Shown here one piece after another: positions 24,542 through 33,337 of a DNA stretch of 36,474 nt (positions within the stretch are counted from its first letter, which is position 1; every line of letters starts with the position of its first letter). Below the pieces are notes generated by a model, which was not told the DNA's origin, ran no database searches, and saw only the letters and a program-made list of their open reading frames with translations. A program made the translations under genes and the position numbers. Location: contig JANQQN010000203.1 in the NCBI GenBank assembly GCA_028289325.1, positions 1 through 36,474 of the forward strand. Reading direction: 5' to 3'. Source of the stretch: Myxococcota bacterium (lineage in GTDB: Bacteria > Myxococcota > Kuafuiibacteriia > Kuafuiibacteriales > Kuafuiibacteriaceae).

Positions 24542-25492
24542 CTATTGTCGCAGATCGAGCTGCAGTCCGACGCTGGCTTCGACCGCCGCCGCCACCACCG
24601 CCTGCGCGAGGGCCAGGTCCTGAATGGCGAGACCCGTGCTGTCGAAGATGGTGATCGCCTCCGGGCTGGGACGGCCGGGCGCGATCCCTGCGACCACCTC
24701 ACACACGCTGCCCGTCACGTCGTCCGGCGTGATCAGGCCCATGTGCAGCGCCACGTTGATCTCCCCGGAGTGGCTCGCCTGCGGCCAATCATCGACGAAC
24801 ACCACCCCATCCTTAAGGAGGGCAGGGTCGAGCTCTTGCTTGCCCTCCGCGTCGGCCCCCATCGCGTTGATGTGGGTTCCGGGCATCACCGCATCCCGCC
24901 CCACGAGCGCGGTGCGGCTGGGGGTCGCGGTACAGACGATGTCGCAACCCGCGGCGTCGCCGACGGCGCCAACCTGGCCGCCCCATCGATCGACCACCCG
25001 TTGGGCGGCCGATGGGTCCCGATCCGCGGCCACGACCTGGATCTCGGGGAAGCACACCCGGTGGGCTTCGACGAGAAAGTCAGCCTGCACGCCGCAGCCC
25101 ACGATGCCCAAGGTGCGGTGGCGAACCGACAGATGAACCGACGCCACCGCCGCCGCGGCGCCGGTCCGAACCGCGGTGAGCAGGGTCGCATCGAGGATGG
25201 CGAGCGGCAACGCGGTCGCGGGGTCCGACAGAACGTACAGGCCCATGACGCTGGGCAGGTTGTGTAGGATCGGGTTCTTCGGGTGGCTGTTCACCCACTT
25301 CAGTCCGACCGCGTCCCCCATCGCCGCCGGCATCGCCCGCAGGTCGCCGTGGTGCTGAGGAAAGTCGAGGTAGACCTTCGGCGGCATCTGGGTCTGTCCT
25401 TTTCCGTGGGCGACGAACGCGGCTTCGACCGCGCTGACAGCGACGTCCATTCGAACGAGATCACGGACCTGGGATTGGGTCAGCAGTCGCAT
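24542..25492 (-). CDS. Ornithine cyclodeaminase/mu-crystallin family NAD(P)-dependent enzyme
   Basis: A 316-residue cytosolic enzyme. The start MRLLTQSQVRDLVRMDVAV is where family homology begins. Substrate-domain blocks are KWVNSHPKNP and LSDPATALPLAILDATLLTA followed by VRTGAAAAVA. The NAD-binding motif is LGIVGCGVQADF, and later blocks are DIVCTATPSRT, PGTHINAMGADAEGKQELD and VFVDDWPQASHSGEI. Members cyclise ornithine to proline, reduce cyclic imines such as pyrroline-2-carboxylate, or act as alanine dehydrogenases. The exact substrate is not readable. An in-frame extension to 25732 has no homology and is left out. No Shine-Dalgarno site is clear. The gene is not in an operon with its neighbours. 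Confidence 0.9.
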   Translation of the reverse strand: MRLLTQSQVRDLVRMDVAVSAVEAAFVAHGKGQTQMPPKVYLDFPQHHGDLRAMPAAMGDAVGLKWVNSHPKNPILHNLPSVMGLYVLSDPATALPLAILDATLLTAVRTGAAAAVASVHLSVRHRTLGIVGCGVQADFLVEAHRVCFPEIQVVAADRDPSAAQRVVDRWGGQVGAVGDAAGCDIVCTATPSRTALVGRDAVMPGTHINAMGADAEGKQELDPALLKDGVVFVDDWPQASHSGEINVALHMGLITPDDVTGSVCEVVAGIAPGRPSPEAITIFDSTGLAIQDLALAQAVVAAAVEASVGLQLDLRQ

Positions 25493-25754
25493 ACGCGCGC
25501 CCAGCAGTAGCGCCTCGATGCCGCACCGTCCAGCCGCCGCGCGCATCCAGGCCATCGACTCGCGACTCGGCGCCCACGGATGGGCGCGATTTCCCATCCG
25601 CGCTATGGTCAGCCCCGATGACGACCCTTCGCACGATAGTGCGGCCGCTTCGCGCGCTAACGCCGCAGATGCAAGGTCGGTTACGAGGTTCGCATCCTTC
25701 TTGCGGGCGAGGACTTTCCGACCGGCGTACAACCTTGGCTTGGGGTCTCGATTC

Positions 25755-25773
25755 CGTTCGATCTATTCGAACG
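25755..25773. repeat. Perfect 7-bp inverted repeat
   Basis: CGTTCGA (25755-25761) and TCGAACG (25767-25773) are separated by TCTAT. This could be a dimeric regulator site or a small hairpin in the divergent spacer. No matching protein is suggested by the neighbours. Confidence 0.4.
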
Positions 25774-25839
25774 CGAGTCAGCAACCGTGCCGTCGACGGC
25801 GCGGTGCCTAGCCGAAGCGTCACCGGCGTTCATCGCGTT

Positions 25840-25887
25840 CCCCAACCGACGGTCGGTTAAAGCGAAATTTTTACCCACACCTTGGGG
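25840..25887 (+). other. Nested inverted repeats with alternative pairing, upstream of a lipoprotein gene
   Basis: Outer arms CCCCAA (25840-25845) and TTGGGG (25882-25887) enclose a palindrome AACCGAC-G-GTCGGTT (25844-25858) and the AT-rich run AAATTTTTA. GGTTAAA (25855-25861) can instead pair with TTTTTACC (25868-25875) with one mismatch, which would exclude the first hairpin. The arrangement resembles a small attenuator or a structured leader about 100 bases before the lipoprotein GTG at 25985. No transcript evidence is available. Confidence 0.3.
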
Positions 25888-25984
25888 CCAAACAGGACCG
25901 CGACCGGAACCGCGTCGACGCTCGGAGCAACGACATCCGTTTGAGTGAGGACGGCGCGAAGCGCGTTCGGCTATCGTTCGCCGC

Positions 25985-26626
25985 GTGCCGAGCACCACCC
26001 GGCGCCGTGCAGGCGCACCGCGATGCTTCGTCGTTGGCCTCGCTCTGACCAGCCTCGCCATCACCACGACCGGCCTATCCGGCTGTGCCGCACCCGTCCG
26101 GCGACCGCCCACGCTGGGGCCCGAGGCGTCCGACGCCGACCGACGAGCGCTGTACGGCAAGTTCCGGCTCCAGCCGCTCGACAACCAGTCCGTCCTGCGA
26201 AGCACCGAGCTGCTGAACCTCAATCAGGTCCGGGACCTCAGCGCCGGCTGCCCACCGGCCCAGGCGCTGAATCCGTCCGACTCGTGGCTGCCGGCGGTCC
26301 TCGGCGTCGCCGGGGCGGCAGCGTTCAGCGTCGGCGCCGCACCGGAGCTGTTCGATTCGGACCGGGACTCCGATGACGACCGGAACCTGATCCTGATGTT
26401 GTCGGGCGGCGGCGCGGTGCTGCTCGGCGTTCTCCTCGAGCTAACCATCCAGCCCCGGAACCGCGACGTACAGGCGATCTCTCAGGCCTACAATCGATGT
26501 CTACTCGATAGAATCAACCGAACGAAACGCCCCGACGACGACCTCGTCCCCCGTCCGATCCGAACTCCCTTCCCCGAGCTACGCTCGGGCCCGGCGACCA
26601 CCTCGACATCGACGTCGGGCCGATAA
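25985..26626 (+). CDS. Lipoprotein of unknown function with two hydrophobic segments
   Basis: The 213-residue product has a basic start (TTRRRAGAPR), a hydrophobic segment and the lipobox LSGC near residue 34, so it should be lipid-anchored. Two later hydrophobic stretches occur: WLPAVLGVAGAAAFSVGAAP and, after a very acidic linker DSDRDSDDDRN, LILMLSGGGAVLLGVLLEL. This gives a possible hairpin membrane insertion. I recognise no family. Start GTG 25985 places the signal peptide correctly. The gene stands alone, 241 bases before the J-domain gene. The Ser/Thr/Pro-rich tail looks disordered. Confidence 0.68.
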   Translation: MPSTTRRRAGAPRCFVVGLALTSLAITTTGLSGCAAPVRRPPTLGPEASDADRRALYGKFRLQPLDNQSVLRSTELLNLNQVRDLSAGCPPAQALNPSDSWLPAVLGVAGAAAFSVGAAPELFDSDRDSDDDRNLILMLSGGGAVLLGVLLELTIQPRNRDVQAISQAYNRCLLDRINRTKRPDDDLVPRPIRTPFPELRSGPATTSTSTSGR

Positions 26627-26867
26627 AACGGGTGTCTCTGGTCCATCCACCCGGAAACTTTCGTTCACGCGACAAATGGGGGACCACCGTCGGGCTCCGC
26701 GCACACCTTTCGCTTTGGACGATGAACGCGCAATGGTCGGCTTCGGAAATTGTCGCCATGCCGCATCCTGTCGCATCCAACCTTTCACGAGAGCGAACAC
26801 ATGGCTCACATGAGCGCGGTCGGGACAAAGGATGACGCCGTACTGCGTGGTGACGTAGATTAAAGAT

Positions 26868-28097
26868 GTGGTGGCGGCGAAGGCGAATCAGAGCGCAGAC
26901 CGCATTCGGGCCAAGGAGGGCCTCGACCTCACGCGCCTCGATCTATCGGCCGAAGAGGGCATGGTCGCCGCCCGTATCGCGTCACCCATGACCGTATCCG
27001 ACGTCGGTTTCATGATGGGATGGGACCGAGAGCGAGCGCTGGCGGTAATTGTAAACCTGGTGCGCAAAGGGGCTTTGGAGTGGGTTCGGCGCGACCCGAC
27101 GAACCCCCGGTTTCCGCCGATCGCGGACGGCAAGACGTACCCGGCCCCGCTCATGAATGCGGTTTGCGACCTCAACGAGAGTGAGCGCAAACGGATCCTC
27201 TGGATCTGCAGCCGCTTCGACGACCTCAACCACTACGACGTGCTCGACGCAGAGCCCGGCGACGACGAGGCGACCATCATTCGGAAGTACCGCGAGCGGG
27301 TTTTGGAATGGCATCCCGACCGCTGGCGTCGCGACCTCGGCCCGTTCAAGCGAATGATCGACGAGATCTATCGCCGGGTCCGGGAGGCGCGAAGCATCCT
27401 GTGCGACCCCGAACTCCGCGCGGCGTACGACCAGGAACCAGAGATCGCCCGTCTGTTCGAGGCGGAAGGAGGCGCCGCCAGACCCGCCGGCCGAGCGAGC
27501 GAAGTGCGGGAAGAGATGCGTAAGGCCGAGCGAGCCGCGCGCCGGCGTCGCCGCAACCCCATTCGAGAGAACCTGAATAAGGCCAAACATCATGCGCAAC
27601 AAGCGTTGCGGCTGGAAGCCAACGGGGAAATGGTCGAGGCGCTGCGCGCGGCGCAGATGGCGCTCACCTTCGACCAGCGCAATGAAACCTACCAGCAACA
27701 CGTCGACCGGCTGACCGAGCTGGCCGCCGAAGCACGCATCAAGGAGCCGATGCGACGGGGCCGAACCGCCGAGAGCATGGCGAACTGGGACCGCGCGATC
27801 GCGGAGTACGAATATGCCACCAAGGTGGCCATCAGCGCGCCCGAGCCCAAAAAGCGCCTCGCCTACAACATGATCATGGGCGGTCGAAACGCCCAGGAAG
27901 CGCTGTCGCTGGCCCGAAAGGCCACCGCCGACCTCCCGGAAGACCCCGAGGCGCACTTCGTGCTCGGCCTCTGCTACGAACACACCGACATGCGGTCCGC
28001 CGCCCTCAGCGCGTTCAGCCGCGCGATCGAGCTGAAACCTAACTTTACTGAAGCGAAGAAGCGGTCTCGACGACTGCGCTGGGGGTTGGGGTTCTAA
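26868..28097 (+). CDS. J-domain (DnaJ-like) protein with N-terminal winged-helix-like and C-terminal TPR regions
   Basis: A 409-residue cytosolic protein. Residues of about 25-85 look like a small winged-helix module (TVSDVGFMMGWDRERALAVI, then LVRKGALEW). The J domain spans about 118-190, starts with DDLNHYDVLDAEPGD and contains HPD at 149-151 in LEWHPDRW, so it can stimulate an Hsp70 ATPase. A basic linker (AERAARRRRRNP) and an alpha-helical TPR region follow, with at least two clear repeats (AQQALRLEANGEMVEAL and PEAHFVLGLCYEHTDMRSAA). There is no zinc-finger or DnaJ client domain, so it is a specialised co-chaperone, perhaps directing Hsp70 to one target. The start is one of two tandem GTGs at 26868; 26627-26867 holds no gene. 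Confidence 0.87.
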   Translation: MVAAKANQSADRIRAKEGLDLTRLDLSAEEGMVAARIASPMTVSDVGFMMGWDRERALAVIVNLVRKGALEWVRRDPTNPRFPPIADGKTYPAPLMNAVCDLNESERKRILWICSRFDDLNHYDVLDAEPGDDEATIIRKYRERVLEWHPDRWRRDLGPFKRMIDEIYRRVREARSILCDPELRAAYDQEPEIARLFEAEGGAARPAGRASEVREEMRKAERAARRRRRNPIRENLNKAKHHAQQALRLEANGEMVEALRAAQMALTFDQRNETYQQHVDRLTELAAEARIKEPMRRGRTAESMANWDRAIAEYEYATKVAISAPEPKKRLAYNMIMGGRNAQEALSLARKATADLPEDPEAHFVLGLCYEHTDMRSAALSAFSRAIELKPNFTEAKKRSRRLRWGLGF

Positions 28098-28151
28098 CCC
28101 CGGCTTGACCCGCGTTGGGCTCGACGCGATCGTCGTCGTCGAGTCCGCCTC

Positions 28152-29645
28152 ATGCAGCACGTCAACGTTCTCATCATCGGGGCTGGGGTCTCCGGCATCG
28201 GTGCCGCTTGCCACCTGCGACGGAACAACCCCGACCACAGCTTTCTCATCGTGGAGGCGCGACCGTCCCTCGGGGGAACGTGGGACCTGTTCCGGTACCC
28301 GGGCGTCCGGTCGGACTCCGACATGTATACGTACGCCTACAGTTTCAAACCCTGGATTCAAGACCGGGACATCGCGACCGGCGAATCGATCCTCCGTTAT
28401 CTCGAAGAGACCGTTGACGAATACGACCTGCGCCCGGCGATCCGCTTTGCACATCGAGTGAGTCGGGTGAGCTGGTCGTCCGACCGTCGCCGATGGACCG
28501 CGCGCGTGATTCCCGACCAAGGGGACGCGTTCGACGTCTCCTGCGACTTCCTAATCACGTGCACCGGGTACTACGACTACCGGCGCGGCTACCAACCGGA
28601 GTTCGCGGGCTTATCGTCTTTCGGAGGGGCGGTGGTCCACGCTCAGCACTGGCCGGACGACCTTCAGTGCGCCGACCGGCGGGTGGTGGTCATCGGCTCC
28701 GGGGCCACGGCGGCGACCGTGGTCCCCGCCCTCACCGAACGCGGGGCGACGGTCACCATGCTGCAGCGTTCTCCCTCGTACTTCTTTAGTCGGCCGTCGG
28801 TCGACGCGATCGCGATGGGGATGAGGCGAGTGCTGCCCTCGAGCTGGGCGTACCGAATCACGCGGTGGCGAAACATTCTTATCCAGCGCGTCCTGTTTTA
28901 TTGGGTCCGCTGGCGGCCCGAGGCGGCCCGTCGATGGCTGCGCCGGATGACCACGGAAGGTGTCGGTCCCGACGTCGACGTCGACGTACACTTCAATCCC
29001 CGTTATCGCGTCTGGGATCAGCGGGTGTGCTTGATCCCCGACAACGACTTCTACGACAGCGTCCGAACGGGGAAGGCCAAGGTGGTCACCGATACCATCG
29101 ATCATTTCGACGAGACGGGGCTGGTGCTGGCATCGGGCGAAAGGATCGACGCCGACGTGGTGGTCATGGCCACCGGCCTCCAGCTCAGGTTTCTGGGCGG
29201 AATCGACATGGACGTCGACGGGACACCGGTCGATCCTGGCCAGCTGGTGACCTACCGCGGCTTCATGTTCGCCGGGATTCCGAACTGGGTCTCGATCTTC
29301 GGGTACACGTCCGCGTCGTGGACGCTGAAGGTCGACCTGGTGGCCAGCTACGTCTGTCGTCTGCTGCGCCATATGCGGTCGCGCGGCTACGACACCGTGG
29401 TCGCTGAGCCCGACGCCCGAGCCACGCCCCAACAACCGCTCATGGCGAGCATCGGTACCGCCGGCTACATCCAGCGGGGCGGACATCTGCTCCCGAAACA
29501 GGGCGAAGGCGGCCCTTGGCTCAACAGCGATGACTACCTCACCGACCTTCGTTTCATCGCTTGGGCGAGCCTGAACGACCGGATCCTTCGATTTGGGGCT
29601 CGGCCCGCGCCGAAGGCCATCGAGGAGACAGCGTCGGTTCAGTAG
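28152..29645 (+). CDS. Flavin-containing (Baeyer-Villiger type, EthA-like) monooxygenase
   Basis: A 497-residue FAD/NADPH enzyme that inserts or transfers one oxygen atom from O2 onto an organic substrate. The FAD Rossmann motif is GAGVSG at 10-15. GGTWDLFRYPGVRSD is a class-B flavoprotein signature, and the Baeyer-Villiger fingerprint FxGxxxHxxxWP is complete at 157-168 (FGGAVVHAQHWP). The NADPH Rossmann motif is GSGATAAT at 182-189, and ATGL follows near the end of the second domain. The whole resembles EthA-type monooxygenases, though the substrate is unknown. The start is ATG 28152 with no strong ribosome site. It lies 54 bases behind the J-domain gene and its end overlaps the convergent slt gene by seven bases. 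Confidence 0.92.
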   Translation: MQHVNVLIIGAGVSGIGAACHLRRNNPDHSFLIVEARPSLGGTWDLFRYPGVRSDSDMYTYAYSFKPWIQDRDIATGESILRYLEETVDEYDLRPAIRFAHRVSRVSWSSDRRRWTARVIPDQGDAFDVSCDFLITCTGYYDYRRGYQPEFAGLSSFGGAVVHAQHWPDDLQCADRRVVVIGSGATAATVVPALTERGATVTMLQRSPSYFFSRPSVDAIAMGMRRVLPSSWAYRITRWRNILIQRVLFYWVRWRPEAARRWLRRMTTEGVGPDVDVDVHFNPRYRVWDQRVCLIPDNDFYDSVRTGKAKVVTDTIDHFDETGLVLASGERIDADVVVMATGLQLRFLGGIDMDVDGTPVDPGQLVTYRGFMFAGIPNWVSIFGYTSASWTLKVDLVASYVCRLLRHMRSRGYDTVVAEPDARATPQQPLMASIGTAGYIQRGGHLLPKQGEGGPWLNSDDYLTDLRFIAWASLNDRILRFGARPAPKAIEETASVQ

Positions 29646-31672
29646 CGCGCGCGCAGCTCGTGGCGGTCGAGGAGCGGACGACGTCGCCCCAACCGACGGG
29701 AGTAAAACACGTCGAACATGAGACCGCTCTGGACGTAACCGCGGGTCTCGTTGAACGGAATCTGCTCGATGAACGCGAATACATCGAGCTTACCGCGGGT
29801 CTCCTTTTTCCACCGGGAGACCCGACCGTACCCCGCGTTGTAGGAGGCGAAAGCGAGGACCCGATCTCCGTTCCGCCCCGCCAGCATCCGGCGCAGGTAG
29901 GCGCTACCGAGACGAACGTTGACCCCGGGATCGAACAACGTCCGGCGACCGCGATAGCGAAAACGGATCTGGCGAGCGACCTCCCGCGCCGTCGACGGCA
30001 AGAGCTGGAGCAACCCGTACGCCCGGGCCGGCGACGCGGCGTGGGTGTCAAGCGCGCTCTCGAGGCGAGCCAGCGCGTACATCGTACTCAATGGGACTTT
30101 TCGAGACTTGCTGAAGGTCTCGAACCACCACCGGTACGCGAACGGGAATCGAAGGTCCATGTGGTGCCACAGCGCCCCCGATATCGTGGCTTTGACGGTC
30201 AGATGATACCAGTCGTTCTTCGACGCATAGACGGCGAGAGCGACCTTGTCTTCCTGAGCCGCTCGGGCGAGGAGGTCCCGCCACTCCCGTTTGGCGTCCA
30301 CGATCTTTTTGAGGGCGATGAGCTCCTTCACCCGGGCGAGCGTCTGCGCATACTTGGCGACCGACAGACGGCCCTCGGGGGTCGGTTCGACCGGATATCG
30401 GATCGGTCGCTTGAGCAGCGTCGCTGCTGCCGCGCTGTAGTAGTCGGACCGGCCCAGTATCGGCGTCCATATCTTCTTTGCGGCCGCGCGGTTGCCCGCC
30501 CGCCGAGCCAGCCAGCCTCGCCAGAACACCCATCGATTGGTCTGCTGGGTCGGCGCAGGCAGACGCGAAATCCACGTGCGAACCTCGGACCACGCCGCCG
30601 CCCGCATCGCGAGCCGGATTCGGGTCTCGAGAAGCCGGACGTTGCGGCTCGTCTTCAGCATTCGGTCCCGCCAGGGAACGAGGCCTTCGTCGTCGGTGGG
30701 CAGAAGGCGGGCCGCGAGCGCGTCGCCCAGTCGCTGGCGGGCCGACGCCTCGAAGTCTTGGGCGGCGACCACGCGCTCAAAGGCGGCCACCGCGGACGAG
30801 ATGTCTTGGCGCGCCCACCGCCGAACCGCGAGCCGGGTCAGCTCCCGGCTGAACGGCGTGACGTCGGCGTTGGTCGCGAACGCCCGCACGTTTTCCGGCT
30901 CGTCGTAGAGCGCGACCAGCCACTTGGCCCGCAGGTCGTCCGGAAGAAGCTCATCTCGCAGATAACGCAGCAGACCCCGGTTTCGCGACGCAAAGGCGAG
31001 CAGCATCCGCTCTACGACGTCGTCGTCGCTGCGCCCCCCCGCCGCGGCCCAAGCGTCGAATAACGGATCACACCAGTCGCTCACCGAGCGCCCGGTGAGC
31101 CACAGCTGCCGGGCACCGGCCCAGGCTTTTTCGCGTTCCCCGGCCTCGTAGTGCGCGCGGTAATAGACGCACTGCAACCCCCGATCGCGAGGCGCGCTGT
31201 CCTGCACGGTCAAGATGCCTTTCCAGTCGTCGTCGTCGGCCAACCGGAAGAGGTAACGACTCCGGAGCGTCCCCGTGAACGGCAAGGTCTGGTACTTGGC
31301 GATGAACGAATTGAACTCCCGAGGTGTGCGCTCGTCGATCATCTGCAGAAAGTGGCGATAGTCGAGATAAGGGTGGAGCGGGTACCCGCTCAACTTCCTG
31401 CGAAGACGCCGGTAGGTGGCCATGTCTTTGGTGTCGAGGGCGACCTTCGCGCGCTCGTACCACTGACGCTGCTCGATCAGCGATGCGGCATCAGCCGGCG
31501 ACGCGGCCGCCACCGTCGCCCCGACCAGTACGACCGCGAAAATGCGAACGGTGTAAAGGGCGCGACCGACCGCGGCAGCCGCGGTAAGAACGGCCCTAGC
31601 CCAGGCCCCGACGTTACCGCGCGCGTCCGCTGTCCGTGGATCCGTGTCTTTCGCCGCCTGCATGCCCGTCAA
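29639..31672 (-). CDS. slt: Soluble lytic murein transglycosylase (Slt family)
   Basis: A periplasmic enzyme of 677 residues that cleaves peptidoglycan glycan strands to 1,6-anhydro-muramyl products. A signal or anchor hydrophobic segment is at about 42-62 (TVRIFAVVLVGATVAAASP, then ADA). A long alpha-helical superhelix (about 65-510) surrounds the active site, as in Slt70. The catalytic domain has Glu538 in YALARLESALDTHAASP, followed by AYGLLQLLPSTA, FDPGVNVRLGSAYLRR, FASYNAGYGRVSRWKK and IPFNETRGYVQ. The N-terminal extension before the signal is long (about 40 residues), so the true start may be internal. ATG 31672 is only the first one. It converges with the monooxygenase gene and is divergent from the next gene across a 501-base spacer. 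Confidence 0.92.
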   Translation of the reverse strand: MTGMQAAKDTDPRTADARGNVGAWARAVLTAAAAVGRALYTVRIFAVVLVGATVAAASPADAASLIEQRQWYERAKVALDTKDMATYRRLRRKLSGYPLHPYLDYRHFLQMIDERTPREFNSFIAKYQTLPFTGTLRSRYLFRLADDDDWKGILTVQDSAPRDRGLQCVYYRAHYEAGEREKAWAGARQLWLTGRSVSDWCDPLFDAWAAAGGRSDDDVVERMLLAFASRNRGLLRYLRDELLPDDLRAKWLVALYDEPENVRAFATNADVTPFSRELTRLAVRRWARQDISSAVAAFERVVAAQDFEASARQRLGDALAARLLPTDDEGLVPWRDRMLKTSRNVRLLETRIRLAMRAAAWSEVRTWISRLPAPTQQTNRWVFWRGWLARRAGNRAAAKKIWTPILGRSDYYSAAAATLLKRPIRYPVEPTPEGRLSVAKYAQTLARVKELIALKKIVDAKREWRDLLARAAQEDKVALAVYASKNDWYHLTVKATISGALWHHMDLRFPFAYRWWFETFSKSRKVPLSTMYALARLESALDTHAASPARAYGLLQLLPSTAREVARQIRFRYRGRRTLFDPGVNVRLGSAYLRRMLAGRNGDRVLAFASYNAGYGRVSRWKKETRGKLDVFAFIEQIPFNETRGYVQSGLMFDVFYSRRLGRRRPLLDRHELRARY

Positions 31673-32173
31673 CTGCTCGCCAAGATGGCGCCTCTCGGCC
31701 GCGCTGCCAAGGACCGGCCACGGAGCTGAACCCCGGTCGTTTCAGTCCGCGACCCGATCTTCCGTACAAAGAAGTGAGGGAATCGGACGCACTGTTTTGG
31801 AGCTAGTCACGTTCGTGATCGTCGTCGCCCTGGCGGCGCGTGGCCAACCGCGACGTCAGGCACAACGCCGTAATGCCCGGCGCACCGGCGGCGTGGGCCA
31901 GCGCGCATTACTGCGCGTCAAGGCGCGCTGGCACTGGCGCCACGACCCGCGGCCAGGTCGTAAGCCCGACCATCGCGTCCCATCGCTCATCCCGCTGGCC
32001 GTTGACATGGATCGGGGGCACGACCGGAGCCGCCACCGGCGGCCTAGGCGGCCCGGGCGGCATCCGCGCATCCGCCCATCCGCCGATCCCCGGTCGGGGA
32101 ATGCGTGACCGCGAACAAACGTTGCTCGGCCCAAGTCCGCTCGCGCACCGAGTCCGTGAGCAAAGGAGCCTTC
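31673..32173. other. 501-base divergent spacer with structured GC-rich segments
   Basis: No gene is supported; open frames here have no domains and unlikely composition. It contains a perfect 10-bp inverted repeat (31897-31932, listed separately) and a second hairpin, GCCGCC 32029-32034 with GGCGGC 32038-32043. At the right end the ribosome site AAAGGAG for the next gene lies at 32162-32168. It must carry promoters of slt and of the secreted-protein gene, and possibly a small RNA. Confidence 0.45.
31897..31932. repeat. Perfect 10-bp inverted repeat
   Basis: GCCAGCGCGC (31897-31906) and GCGCGCTGGC (31923-31932) flank a 16-base loop. The arms are GC-only apart from one A/T pair, so a stable hairpin is expected in RNA. 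Function is unknown; it could end a small transcript or be part of a long leader. Confidence 0.5.
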
Positions 32174-33337
32174 ATGCAATTTACATTCGTGCGATCCGTC
32201 TTCTCCTGCGCCGTCGCGGCTTCGGTCGTCGGTCTCGCGAGCGCGGCCACCGCCGCCATCGACCCGTTGCCCCTCAAGGGCAAGGTTCCCGTCCGGTCAA
32301 TGAGTGCGCTGACCTTCGGCCCCAACGGTGTCCTGTTCATCGGCGATAGTAAGAGCGGCGCGGTGTGGGCGGTCGACGTCAACGATCGTAAACCGAGTAA
32401 AAAGAACCAAGCCATTCAGTTGCCCGGGTTTCAGGCCCGCGTCGCCGCCCTGCTCGGGACCACCCCCGGCGGCATCATGGTCCATGACCTCGCGGTCAAC
32501 CCGATCTCCCAAACCGCGTATCTGGCCATCTCCCGCGGGGGCAGCAAGTGGGACTCGCGTTGGCAGCTGCCCAACGACATCGCGGACGCGAACGTCCTCG
32601 TCAAGGTCGGGGCCGATAAGAAGATCGCGGTCGTCTCTCTCGACAACGTTCAGTACGCGAAGGCCGAGCTGCCGAACCCCGTCGACGGCAAGAAGACTCA
32701 TCGCTGGAAGAAAGGCACCGCGCTGCGGGTCGACACCATCACCGACATCGCGTTCGACGACGGCACCCTCTACGTGGCCGGCCTTTCAAACGAAGAGTTC
32801 GCCTCTTCGATGTGGCAGGTCCCTTACCCCTTCCGCTCGGTGAACAAGGCAACGACTCTGGAGATCTTCCACGGCGCCCACGGAAAGTATGAAACCCACG
32901 CCCCCATCCGTGCGTTCCTGCCCTACCGATTCGGCGCCGACAAGCACCTGCTCGCGGCCTACCTTTGCACTCCGCTCGTCGACTTTCGGGTGGCTGACCT
33001 GCGGGCGGGCCGCCACGTCAAAGGCCGGACGGTGGCCGAGTTCGGATCTGGCAACTATCCGCTCGACATGATCGTCTACCAAAAAGACGGCCAAGACCGA
33101 TTGCTCATTGCGAACAGCAACCTTCCCCTGATGATCGTCGATCCCCAGGACGTCGCCGCGTTCAAAGGAGGCATCACCAAGGAGGTCAAAGAGTACGTGG
33201 CGGGGGTGAGCTACGAGATCCGGTCGGGGGCGGGAATCCAGCAGATGGCGCGTTTGAACGACACGATGATCCTCGCTCTGCAGCGCCTCCCCGGCGGCAC
33301 CATGGACCTCATGTCGATGTCGACGAAGCGCCTGTGA
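32174..33337 (+). CDS. Secreted beta-propeller-like protein of unknown function
   Basis: The 387-residue product has a clear signal peptide (QFTFVRSVFSCAVAASVVGL, cut after ATAA). The mature part has recurring strand-turn blocks such as MSALTFGPNGVLFIGDSKSG and IAFDDGTLYVAGLSNEEF, and also MIVYQKDGQDRLLIAN. These suggest a propeller of the NHL/SGL kind. No catalytic residue can be named. AAAGGAG at 32162-32168 is optimally placed before ATG 32174; an in-frame frame opening at 32105 is rejected. Its stop overlaps the next start by GTGA (33334-33337), so it is translationally coupled to the Ig-like protein. The pair may act together at the surface. Confidence 0.75.
   Translation: MQFTFVRSVFSCAVAASVVGLASAATAAIDPLPLKGKVPVRSMSALTFGPNGVLFIGDSKSGAVWAVDVNDRKPSKKNQAIQLPGFQARVAALLGTTPGGIMVHDLAVNPISQTAYLAISRGGSKWDSRWQLPNDIADANVLVKVGADKKIAVVSLDNVQYAKAELPNPVDGKKTHRWKKGTALRVDTITDIAFDDGTLYVAGLSNEEFASSMWQVPYPFRSVNKATTLEIFHGAHGKYETHAPIRAFLPYRFGADKHLLAAYLCTPLVDFRVADLRAGRHVKGRTVAEFGSGNYPLDMIVYQKDGQDRLLIANSNLPLMIVDPQDVAAFKGGITKEVKEYVAGVSYEIRSGAGIQQMARLNDTMILALQRLPGGTMDLMSMSTKRL

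Larger units (their letters stand above)
25493..25984. other. 492-base spacer between the cyclodeaminase-family gene and a lipoprotein gene
   Basis: No gene can be supported. The plus strand has a frame open from about 25662 to 25947 without a plausible start codon and without a known domain. The spacer contains a 7-bp inverted repeat at 25755-25773 and a structured AT-rich segment at 25840-25887, described separately. Both flanking genes read away from it, so it must hold their promoters; none is clear by eye. Confidence 0.45.

Noticed and set aside
25662..25947. Plus-strand open frame in the spacer as a degraded gene
   Set aside because: It has no plausible start codon, no recognised domain and crosses the hairpin-rich segment.
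26982..28520. Minus-strand open frame (512 codons) spanning the J-domain and monooxygenase genes
   Set aside because: It crosses two well-supported plus-strand genes and has no domain, so it is a shadow frame.
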